A DNA stretch of 29,727 bases from Mnemiopsis leidyi (Eukaryota > Ctenophora > Tentaculata > Lobata > Bolinopsidae). This document shows, piece after piece, positions 21,245-29,727 of this stretch (the first letter of the stretch is position 1; every line of letters begins with the position of its first letter). The notes under the pieces were generated by a model. That model did no database searches, had not been told where the DNA came from, and saw nothing but the letters and a program-made list of their open reading frames with translations. Where the stretch lies: the NCBI GenBank assembly GCA_000226015.1, contig JH152874.1, positions 1 to 29,727 of the forward strand, written 5' to 3'. A program made the translations under genes and the position numbers.

Positions 21245-24200
21245 TCATATGTCTTCTGCGAATGGGTTGTAATCATCTGCAAATGGGTTAGTGTCCTCCT
21301 CATCAAAAGGATTAGGAGCAGGAGAGGGGCTATCTTCAATAAAGGGATTATTGCTTTCTTCTGCAAAAGGATTTATCTCTTCCTCAGCAAATGGGTTGTT
21401 AATCTGTTTGCCATGATCTGACATTTTTGTATTGCGATTATTACCAGGACTTCTTTGAGTACTTCTAGAGGTAGGTTTAGGAGAGTGGCGACTTGGAGAT
21501 CTAGATATTGACTGTGCAGGGGATTTTTGAGGTAACTGTGAGTTTTGGAAAGACCTGGTTGAGGCAGTATATACTCCATTCTCTGGGCTTCTGAAGTTAT
21601 CCTCGATTTTTGTTCCTTGTGAAGATGACATCCCAGAACTGGAAGGAATCTTTGAAGTTGACATAAAAGATTCCATGTCAAGATCAATGTCCTTGTAATA
21701 ATCTCTGAAATCAGCAGCTAAATCAACATCATAATCGTCATCATTAGAGGCATTACTTTGCTCTTCATCATCGCAAAGTTCATGTATAAGAGCCATCCTA
21801 TCTTCACCATTCAATGTCTTTCTCAACTCATTAAAGTTTGCTCTCCATGATTCAAAATGAGTTTGATGGTATGGAACATCAATAGAGATAACACGGCTTA
21901 GTATTTTTTGAGTTTTCTTTTTCATAGTTTGATCAGACTCACATAGAACACAATATTTCTGTCTCATGTGTTCGACACAATCTGTGTGGGACAGATGAGC
22001 ACAGTGGAAGATGAAAAAGGTAGTGTCTATTGGAGTGATGTACTGACAGCAAACCACACATATGTTCTTATGAATATCAATTCCCCTGACATAATCCACC
22101 CTATCCCTCCTCAATGCACTAAAAATGTCATGCTGAACAATTTTCTTGGTACTCTCTAGAAGGACATCTTCATACATCAAGGTGTCCAGCATGTTACCAA
22201 CAACTTTCTTGATGTCTCCATACGTTTTAAATGACTTATTGGATGAGCTTTTAATGAGCTTGTCGAGTACTTTTGAGGAAGAAACAAATCCAAGCATGTT
22301 GTCAATCAATGTTTCCTGCAAGGAGATGCAATCAGTTGCTTCTCCAAGTCCAAGCAATAAATCAATCAGAGAAAACCAGTAGGATTCTTTGTCATTTTGA
22401 GAAAGTTGATCAGAGTTTCTTTGACAGAAATTGATGATTTTTATGAGAGTTTCCTCTACAAAAATAAGTTGCTTGTCCCGTATGGTGTCCCTGAGTACAT
22501 CATAATACAATTTGAATGCATCCTCGAGATCACCTCTTGTTTCATAAAGGTATGCTGCAGCATCTTTCAGATTTGCTATCAAGCACAATTCCAAAATGGC
22601 CTCAATTTTGTAACCAGTTGCAACTTTAAGGTAAGGACACACAAATTCAGGGTTATAGCGTGACATAAGCTTGATATAGATGTGATGGATTTCAACATTG
22701 TTTATATCAGGATCTTCAGTACCTTTACTGATGTCAAAAACACATTGCAGCAGGGAGTACAGAGTTCTGGGCTGATCATCCAACATATAAACAATCTTTT
22801 CTATGTCCTCACTGAAGGCCTTCAAGATCAATGTTGCAGTGTCTTCATTATTAATTGCTATTAATTTCCCAATGTTTTGAACACAAGTCTCCCTTATTTT
22901 TGTCTTGACCTCTTCAGAATATGGACCATCCATAATATGATAGATATAAGAAAACACTTTATCAATTCTGCTTGTATCAGACCAGTAACAGAAAAGAACT
23001 TTGTCATACTCTTTTCTTTTCTCGTATATGATCTCACAAACTTGATAAAATTCTGCTGATTCAGATAATGCTAGCAGTCTATCTTCATTAAACTCAGTGA
23101 TTCCAATAGTGAGAACTAATTCTAACAGAGCTTGTTCCCTTTCCTCGTGACCAGTGACATCATTTGTTGCCAGACAATCTAAGGCTTGATCCAGATACTT
23201 TTTGTCCAGATAGAATGAGTTGACTACCTTTTGACGAGCTAAGAACGTGAAAAGATGTCCAATCTGCAAAGGTGTATAATCCTGTCCCTCTTCAATCATC
23301 ACATGTAGGAGAATATCAATTACGATTTGGTGAATTGGTAGGCACATAGGATGACCGAAAGTGACACTCATCACATTGAGGAATTCTCTTGTGTCGAGCT
23401 TTAGCATCAATTTAACATATGGGTAATCTGGTTCTTGGTACAGGAGATTTTCAGTTTCACTGTGTTTACAAAACACATTGTTAAAAACAAGATTTTGAAT
23501 TCTTACAGTCTCATCAGCATCAATGATTCCCATTGTGTCCGGAATATTACCAATTAGACAGTCACTGATGTACATAAGGATAACATAGCCTACTTGCTTA
23601 TGTGATTTGTCCCCTTCAATCAGTTGAGCATGTAGTATATCCAGCAGATTTGTGAGAGGTGTGGAATAGTCCATAAGACAAGCATTATAAATAAAAAGTA
23701 TAGCTTCATACATATCATACTCTTTGCACAAAATCAAAGTATTGTGGATATCAAGGTTTCTTGGGTCCAGATGCAATATGCACTTCTCAAAACTCTGAAG
23801 CTTGCCATTTTCTTTAAAGTATTCCAGAAGGTCCTTCATAAGAATTGGATTCAGGGAGCTGATTTTATGATTGAAAACGAATGGTTCTAATGTTTCGTAG
23901 AACACTCTTTGAATAGCACCAATTTTTGATAGCCTTGTATAAATTTCATCATAAACAAGGTTTGTATTTTTTGTGACTATGCTTGCATTTATGCATGTTT
24001 TCAAGGCTACCCCTAGCCTAGTAAGATCTTGCTGAGTTTCATCGATATATAGAGAGAAGATGTCAACAATAAGCTCCATACAAACATTTTGAACTCTGTC
24101 CATATCCCGAAACACCAATGAGGAGACACCTTTTCCCTTGCCCAAGTAAAATGACAAAGTGAGTTCTAGCGCATCAGCAAAATGCATGTCATTCTTGAGG

Positions 24201-25615
24201 TCGACTATTCTCTGACGCCAAGGATTAGATGCTATTTTCATGACATCCTTGCTGCCCAAGAACCATGTACCACCTGGGTATGAACAAACCGAATTATAGC
24301 ATGCATATTGAGAGGCAGCAAACATCGCTTTGCTGACATTACCACCAGTCCCCAATGATCGGTAGAAGGCAGTGTTGTAGCAGAGCCCTATGTCTGAAAC
24401 ATTTGCCACAGTTTGCAGACGTGATAATGTGTGAGCATCTATCAAATGTACTTTCTCAGAAGAATCCAACACAGCAATTGTATTGGTATTGAACCAGAAT
24501 ATTGATATAAGTTGAAATTCCAAGCTGCAAGATTTGAGTTTCCTTAAAAATACTTGATCTCTGTTGTTGATATTAAGACTGTACATGACAAATCTTTTGC
24601 TTCGACCAATGACAAGTTTAGGTCTGGCACAGTCAACTTCATGATAGTACCAATTTATAACAGGGAGAGTTGTTGTGTCGCCCCATAGGCGCACACTGTA
24701 CTTGATGTTAGGGTATGGCTTTAGTGAAATAAGCATTACTTGCTTGAAGGTACACAAGCCAACAATACAGTAGGGATAAAGTGGGTGATTTTTGGCTACC
24801 TTTAGTCTTTGAATGTCTAAAACTTCTCCATGGGATCCAGAAAAAAGACATGTGCTTTCAGAACCTCGGATGGATAAAGTTTTGGTAAGTCTCACATCAA
24901 AGACAGATCCCTGAGATACCATATAAAGCAAGTGGGAACGATCAATGACAACAACTTTGATAACGGTGCTATCTGTGACTTTTACTTCTATTTTCTGAAG
25001 ATGAGAATTGTTCTTCAAATTCCAGACATGTATGAAACCAGTAGCATGAGAGGCAGCAAGGATCCCATCTTCTATGTCAAGTGATGTAACAGCACCAGAA
25101 TCATAAACTTTATTGTTTGTTATTTCTCCATTAACTTCACCATCAATTGTCATGGATGAAACTTTGCCTGATCTAAATCCAATACATATCAATCGGTTTT
25201 TAATGGTGATGGAAGTTGCCTTATCGTCTCTATTACATAATCCACCAAGGAGAGACAGTCCAGTACATTTGACAACTTCACCATACAGCTTCTTTTTGGT
25301 TTTAATCTCATTCGGGATTGTTGCACCTTTCCCAAACGATGAAAATGAACTGCTTGATATGACTGACATAAGATCATCTTCAGCAAGAAGTACATTGTCA
25401 ATATCCTCCCTTAAATCACTGTCAAGTAATGTTATAGGATCATCTTGAGACAATATTTCTTCAAGAGAAGGTAAAACTGCAATTTCAGGGATATCAAAAT
25501 CCTCAAGACCAGAGTTTAGGGATTCTGTATCATGTTCCTCAACAATCTTTTTCAATTGCTGGTTAATCAATTCAGTTGCTTTGTCTTCAGTATCACGCAA
25601 CTTGATATCATCCAT
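21245..25615 (-). CDS. VPS8: VPS8, CORVET-specific subunit, apparently intronless, with NPF-rich tail
   Basis: One uninterrupted 1,456-codon frame from ATG 25615 to 21245; human VPS8 is of similar length. The N-terminal third is a WD40-type propeller, for example SGAVTSLDIEDGILAASHAT and GFIHVWNLKN. A long alpha-solenoid follows. Near the C-terminus is a RING-like zinc site: CVVC, then FHCAHLSHTDCVEHM and CVLC. VPS8 is the Rab5-binding subunit of CORVET, the tether for early endosome fusion. Unusually, the last ~55 residues contain six NPF motifs mostly followed by acidic residues (NPFAEE, NPFIED, NPFDEE, NPFADD, NPFAED). The ATG follows an acceptor-like TATTATTCAG by 7 nt, so a 5' UTR intron or trans-splice site is likely. 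Neighbouring genes have introns every 100-200 bp of coding sequence; this one has none. Confidence 0.93.
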   Translation of the reverse strand: MDDIKLRDTEDKATELINQQLKKIVEEHDTESLNSGLEDFDIPEIAVLPSLEEILSQDDPITLLDSDLREDIDNVLLAEDDLMSVISSSSFSSFGKGATIPNEIKTKKKLYGEVVKCTGLSLLGGLCNRDDKATSITIKNRLICIGFRSGKVSSMTIDGEVNGEITNNKVYDSGAVTSLDIEDGILAASHATGFIHVWNLKNNSHLQKIEVKVTDSTVIKVVVIDRSHLLYMVSQGSVFDVRLTKTLSIRGSESTCLFSGSHGEVLDIQRLKVAKNHPLYPYCIVGLCTFKQVMLISLKPYPNIKYSVRLWGDTTTLPVINWYYHEVDCARPKLVIGRSKRFVMYSLNINNRDQVFLRKLKSCSLEFQLISIFWFNTNTIAVLDSSEKVHLIDAHTLSRLQTVANVSDIGLCYNTAFYRSLGTGGNVSKAMFAASQYACYNSVCSYPGGTWFLGSKDVMKIASNPWRQRIVDLKNDMHFADALELTLSFYLGKGKGVSSLVFRDMDRVQNVCMELIVDIFSLYIDETQQDLTRLGVALKTCINASIVTKNTNLVYDEIYTRLSKIGAIQRVFYETLEPFVFNHKISSLNPILMKDLLEYFKENGKLQSFEKCILHLDPRNLDIHNTLILCKEYDMYEAILFIYNACLMDYSTPLTNLLDILHAQLIEGDKSHKQVGYVILMYISDCLIGNIPDTMGIIDADETVRIQNLVFNNVFCKHSETENLLYQEPDYPYVKLMLKLDTREFLNVMSVTFGHPMCLPIHQIVIDILLHVMIEEGQDYTPLQIGHLFTFLARQKVVNSFYLDKKYLDQALDCLATNDVTGHEEREQALLELVLTIGITEFNEDRLLALSESAEFYQVCEIIYEKRKEYDKVLFCYWSDTSRIDKVFSYIYHIMDGPYSEEVKTKIRETCVQNIGKLIAINNEDTATLILKAFSEDIEKIVYMLDDQPRTLYSLLQCVFDISKGTEDPDINNVEIHHIYIKLMSRYNPEFVCPYLKVATGYKIEAILELCLIANLKDAAAYLYETRGDLEDAFKLYYDVLRDTIRDKQLIFVEETLIKIINFCQRNSDQLSQNDKESYWFSLIDLLLGLGEATDCISLQETLIDNMLGFVSSSKVLDKLIKSSSNKSFKTYGDIKKVVGNMLDTLMYEDVLLESTKKIVQHDIFSALRRDRVDYVRGIDIHKNICVVCCQYITPIDTTFFIFHCAHLSHTDCVEHMRQKYCVLCESDQTMKKKTQKILSRVISIDVPYHQTHFESWRANFNELRKTLNGEDRMALIHELCDDEEQSNASNDDDYDVDLAADFRDYYKDIDLDMESFMSTSKIPSSSGMSSSQGTKIEDNFRSPENGVYTASTRSFQNSQLPQKSPAQSISRSPSRHSPKPTSRSTQRSPGNNRNTKMSDHGKQINNPFAEEEINPFAEESNNPFIEDSPSPAPNPFDEEDTNPFADDYNPFAEDI

Positions 25616-25887
25616 GACATACCTGAATAATATCACATGTTTACTAATGAAGTTGAGGCCTAGACTAGCAAGCCCAGTGGCATAAATTTTAAAATTGGCT
25701 AGGAATGCGAATTCACGGGCTCATTTTGGCTTTTTTGCTAATTCCACTCTCGTTCACGTGGCCTATTTCATAACAGTACCAATTAAGATGGCCTAGTAGC
25801 GGTATGAGCAAGCATAATCAAGTAACAGGAAAAACAGCAATAGTTAGACTGTGGAAGTAATGTCATCAAAAAAGCTATTGGAAATAA

Positions 25888-25959
25888 TGCCCCGACCGGG
25901 CATCGAACTCGGGCCTCCTCACGCTAGAGCCGGCACCTTAACCACTCGGCCACCGCGTC
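25888..25959 (-). repeat. tRNA-like sequence, probably a tRNA-derived SINE head
   Basis: The minus strand starts GACGCGGTGGCCGAGTGGTT (A box TGGCCGAGTGG) and contains GAGTTCGATGCC (B box). It ends CGGGGCA. The T arm pairs at 4 of 5 positions, but the acceptor stem pairs at only about 5 of 7 and no proper anticodon stem forms. It is therefore not a functional tRNA by eye, but has intact Pol III promoter boxes as SINEs do. Confidence 0.7.
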
Positions 25960-26019
25960 ATGTTCTTAAAAGTAATCATTAGAGTCTTATACGCATAGCT
26001 ACTGTAATTCAAGCCATGC

Positions 26020-26117
26020 GCCGCGCTTCCCAGAAAAAGCCCTGGAAGCGCATTCCCAGATCTAGCCATGGTCGTGGCTAGAACGAGGGATATATGGCTA
26101 GAACTGGGAAGCGCGGC
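26020..26117. repeat. 98-bp foldback hairpin element
   Basis: GCCGCGCTTCCCAG (26020-26033) is the exact reverse complement of CTGGGAAGCGCGGC (26104-26117). An inner inverted pair (GCGCATTCCCAGATCTAGCC against its partner near 26092-26115) and a small central hairpin (TAGCCATGGTCGTGGCTA) suggest a nested foldback or MITE remnant. Confidence 0.8.
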
Positions 26118-26688
26118 TCAACTTAAAAAGCACACAACTTTTCCAAATCAGCATTTAAGGAACGTTTTAGAATGACGGACACAGTCAAGCTAGATATTGT
26201 GCTTTCTCCAAAATCCTGCCAATTGTTTACTTTTTGGCTTTTTATCTCACACTTTTAGCTAGGAATCAGATTCCCAGATTCCCTATTTTTTGCCACTAGG
26301 CTAGCAAGCTATAACAACAATCAAGCCTAGCTCTAGGGAATAGAAAGTAAGTTATAACATCATGACCAGAACTTTAAGAATTTAAGAATGCCATTCCTAG
26401 TCAAAGTTTAAGTACTTCCAGTACTTTAAGTAGCCAGTAAAAATTTATTCAGTCACCACAGTACATGTCGTGTTAAATCTCTATTGATCTCAACATAGTT
26501 ACTTCGGGCTACTCTTTTACTCTAAGGATCAAGCATTAACTCATATTCCTGACTATTCCTTCACCCTTCCTGATGCACGGCTTATATTCCTAGAGATTCT
26601 TAATTTTTTGTAATGGACTACTCCAACGACTAGCCAATAGTAACATGCATTGATAAAAGATGCAATAACATTTGAGTCACCCATCTCG

Positions 26689-26757
26689 TGGCATAGGGGT
26701 AGATTTCCAAAGGGATTGTAACACACCTGGTTCGAACCCCTACCCAGTCACTTTTTT
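26689..26757 (+). repeat. Second tRNA-like SINE-type sequence with Pol III signals
   Basis: The A box TGGCATAGGGGTAG (26689-26702) and a perfect B box GGTTCGAACCC (26729-26739) are followed by TTTTTT (26752-26757), a Pol III terminator. Arms do not form a good cloverleaf. It differs from the element at 25888, so it represents another tRNA-derived family. Confidence 0.65.
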
Positions 26758-28647
26758 GTTAATGTGTTCATGTTAGACAAGATCAAAATTTAAAGCTGTA
26801 CAAAAAGCAAGTAGCCATTTTGAACTAAAAACAAAAGTTCTGCTGAACTTCAGCCAACTACCCCAGATTCTGAGCAAATCCGCCTGGTTAGTCAAACAAC
26901 TGTCTGTCATGAATGACTGCTGGACATTTTTTTTCCAAATATTCTGTCCGCCTTAAACTCTTTCACCAAAAATCTTCATGCGCATTCCTTGACTGGGATC
27001 TCATTCCCAGTGAACTTTTTGTTTCATTATATGTCACTTTTTAAAAAAGCCATATTAGTCCAGAAAGATTTATGGCGTTAATTGAAGTTTGCCAAAGGCG
27101 TGAGTCAAAGGAATTACTAAGCTATCTTTCTATATCTAATTAAAAAGCTTTCTCTCTAAAAGATCATCTAGATGCAAGTTGGACTTGGGAAATTTTGTTT
27201 CGGTTCAAGATGCTTCTGACTGTATTATCACTATCAATTTCTGGCAAACAATGGTACCTACAATAACTACAGCTTTTAAAAAATGTATGACCAACGATTC
27301 ATAAAAATAGAAGACATTTCCTTGCTAAGCCTACATAGCCCTGTGCTGCTAAACACATATATCCCTTTGCGAGCTTATCCGGAAATAAGGATCACTGACA
27401 CACAACGCAAAAGCTCACACAACATCCCGATAGAGCTTGCCTGGGGACCTCAGACTTTGTCGGAGGGAAATGTAGAGAGAGGGCGCAGCCCCTAGCCTGG
27501 TAAGATAGGGCACACGCAGGGGCGAGTTGCAGTAAAGTACGATTTTTTGGTAAAATTCGATTTTATTTTCTTGGCATTTTACACAATCAAAATATAGAAT
27601 ATATATCATTTCTCTGCGTTGGATATGCCGCCCAATGTGCGCACGCTGCAGCATTTAGACTCAACAATTGCTCCAGGCAGCGCCTTTCGCAGAATATGTT
27701 TCTCTCAATAATTCAAACGTTACAACAAACACTCATCAGTAAATAAATGCTAGATTAAACAATTATTTGTAAGTGCATGCTACCCTATGGGATGAACCGT
27801 AAAGAAAGTGGACACATTGCTTAAGTTTTTATCACTCGCTGTGACAGCAAAAATAGAGCTTAAAATATCAATTTTCCTTAAAAGTCAAGTTAGAATATTC
27901 CTGATCCAACTGGGGTTTCAAACATAATTTTTTAACGCTGCTGAAAATCACTATCATACTCGCCAGTCAGTGAGCATTTAAGGGAGCGCAATTTCTACAG
28001 TCCTCACAGGGAGCAGTCTTGCTTTCCCGTGAATGTAGATAAAACTTTGATAGAGGATTCACGTTCTGTCGCATTTCTGACAGGGGTCAACCGTTTCTGG
28101 TATTAGAGACTGTGACAACTTGTCACTACTGAAACACAAGGATATATCTTGTGGATGAGACAAGTATATATTCAACATTTGACAATGAGTTACGGAAGCA
28201 AGTCATGTGCCCCGCCTCGGCTAAAGCTGTGAATGTCCTCGCTGAACGGCATGTTAAACAAGGAACTGAAGCACCTGGGTTCCGTCCAGGCTCAATTCTT
28301 TACACTCAAGTCAATATGTTCGTTTAATACGTCCTCTTGATCCAATTATAGTAAGCGAGGTGATGATTATGGTAAGCGTAGTGTATCAGTTTAATGTTCA
28401 GTGATAATGACTGGCAAGCACTTGCCAAGCCACAGGAAAGTGCGTGCTGCGTTCAGCGGTACAAACTACATGAAGTCCTAACTTTTTGCTAAGCTCCACA
28501 GGGATATACGGTGCATGTTATATTAAGCAAGGAAATAATTTGACTAGATAATATCCGTCTACCGCTCTAACGAAACGATCGTTCAGCTTGAGCTGCGTGA
28601 GTCGGGTATCACCTTGTCTGACTTTGTCCGACCCTCATTTGAAGCGA

Positions 28648-28684
28648 ATAAAAGGGAAAAAAGGGAATAAAAAGGGAATAAAAT
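28648..28684. repeat. GGGAATAAAA-type simple repeat at the LINE 5' edge
   Basis: Three to four imperfect copies of AAAAGGGAATA occur just before the reverse-transcriptase frame opens. It may mark the left junction of the retrotransposon insertion or belong to its flank. Confidence 0.6.
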
Positions 28685-29727
28685 GACAGGAGGGTGCTTG
28701 CACAAGAAATTGTATAACTAACCCATGGATAACAAGAGGCCTGGTGAATTCTATTGAAAAAAAGGCAAGGCTATACTTTCAGTGGCGAGACTCTTGTACC
28801 TTAGAATGTCCTGATGGAAACTTAGGAAAACTAACGAGTTATAAAGAGTACAAACAGTTCTTAAAACATGCAATCAAAAGAGCCAAACTTATGTACTATA
28901 CAAATAAATTTGATGAAAGTTGTAAGAACCCAAAGAAGACATGGCAAATTATAAATGAACTTCGTGGTAAGACAAAGTCATCCTCAAAGGATGACTTCCT
29001 TATAGATGGCCGTAGAATAACATGCAGAAGAATCATAGCCAATAAATTCAATGAGTACTTCACATCCCTTGCTAGTAGACTAAACGAAAAGTTTCTTTCT
29101 GATGGTGGTCTACAGATTGAACAGCTTGAATCATTTACACAGTTTATGTCCAAGTCCGTTCCAGGTTCAATCTTTCTCGAGGATACAAATCCAGAAGAAA
29201 TTGTTAAGATTATATCAGACTTTCAGAATGGAAAAGCCAGTGATATACCTATTGTTGTTATCAAAAAAACATCAAACTTAATTTCTGTGCCTCTAGCTAG
29301 ACTGTACAATGATTGCTTAAGAGATGGTTTGTTCCCTGATGTATTTAAGACCGGGAAAGTTACACCAATTTACAAGAAGGATAATAAGGAATCTATTGAA
29401 AACTACAGGCCAGTATCAATCTTGCCAATATTTGGAAAGATTTTTGAGAAAATTATCTACACCAGACTTTATTCGTTCTTCATGGCGAAAAGAATTTTAC
29501 ATGAGGATCAATTTGGTTTCCGTAAAGGCCATTCAACCACCCATGCCCTTCACAAATCCGTTGAATCTATAAGGGAAAAACTTAAAAATGGCAAACACGT
29601 GCTTGGAATATTTATAGACCTTAGTAAAGCATTTGACACTCTTGACCACCGCATACTTTTAAGTAAGCTCGAAAGATATGGCATTAGAGGAACAGCACTT
29701 AGTCTTATGGCAAACTATCTTCAGGGA
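28685..29727 (+). mobile_element. 5'-truncated non-LTR retrotransposon, reverse transcriptase N-terminal half (runs off window)
   Basis: An open frame follows a TGA at about 28682-28684 and continues to the window end. It starts with the linker typical after the endonuclease of jockey/CR1-like LINEs (NPWITRGLVNSIEKKARLYF), then the region WQIINELRGKTK, RT motif KVTPIYKKD, NYRPVSILPIFGKIFEKIIY, HEDQFGFRKGHSTTHALHKS and motif A FIDLSKAFDTLDH with its catalytic Asp. The YxDD motif would lie beyond the right edge. The apurinic endonuclease domain is absent, as in 5'-truncated copies. No internal stop is visible, so it may be relatively young. The element lies opposite to the host genes. Confidence 0.93.

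Larger units (their letters stand above)
25616..28690. other. 3-kb gene-poor region between VPS8 and the LINE fragment
   Basis: No protein-coding gene is supported; the small open frames (for example around 27283-27654) lack homology that I can recognise and splice context. The region must include the VPS8 promoter near its left edge. It contains two tRNA-like sequences (25888-25959 and 26689-26757), a hairpin (26020-26117) with several further copies of the ATTCCCAG motif nearby, and a short simple repeat next to the LINE. Confidence 0.6.

Noticed and set aside
25888..25959. A functional tRNA gene
   Set aside because: Acceptor stem mismatches and no proper anticodon stem; only the Pol III boxes are conserved.
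27283..27654. Short frames on both strands
   Set aside because: No homology recognised, no splice context, and both strands open by chance in a short stretch.
29324..29572. 82-codon plus-strand frame
   Set aside because: Out-of-frame shadow of the reverse-transcriptase frame.
1..29727. CRISPR arrays, bacterial operons or riboswitches
   Set aside because: The window is spliced metazoan DNA; the only regular direct repeats are coding or simple repeats.

Overview
The window is animal nuclear DNA: AT-rich, with short GT-AG introns (mostly about 80-300 bp), metazoan protein families and scattered SINE, LINE and MITE-like sequence. PARP4 (vault PARP), a CORVET VPS8 with a RING finger and a MICOS MIC26/27 protein, together with compact introns, suggest a non-vertebrate metazoan, perhaps a cnidarian or similar invertebrate. 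The species cannot be fixed from the sequence alone.

All recognisable host genes lie head-to-tail on the minus strand. From right to left they are: an apparently intronless VPS8 (25615-21245); a MIC26/MIC27 (APOO/APOOL) gene (about 20.7 kb-18273); a four-exon, 171-residue single-pass membrane protein of unknown family (17938-16862); a complete 28-exon PARP4-like gene (16379-3934, about 2,300 residues); and the first eight exons of a second, tandem PARP4-like copy (2521 to the left edge). The second copy carries an in-frame TAG inside the catalytic domain. The right end (about 28.7 kb onward, plus strand) is a 5'-truncated non-LTR retrotransposon reverse transcriptase that runs off the window. 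The roughly 3 kb between it and VPS8 has no gene, but holds two tRNA-like SINE-type sequences and a foldback hairpin.

The main discovery candidate is the architecture of the complete PARP4-like protein. The order BRCT, helical regulatory domain, ADP-ribosyltransferase, VIT, VWA is that of vault PARP. It is followed by two tandem copies of only the N-terminal ~70 residues of actin (first phosphate loop through DNase-I loop), then a perfectly phased 24-bp coding minisatellite (13 R-A-P repeats of eight residues), further proline-rich sequence, and a helical C-terminal region. An ADP-ribosyltransferase fused to actin fragments and a poly-proline linker suggests a vault-cytoskeleton adaptor or a built-in modification substrate; this is inference. 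Just downstream, exon 24 is a chimeric exon made by a small tandem duplication that joined the head of exon 25 to the tail of exon 23.

The VPS8 protein ends in six NPF motifs, most followed by acidic residues, like known EHD-binding tails. This suggests a CORVET-EHD recycling link not expected of VPS8 proteins generally.
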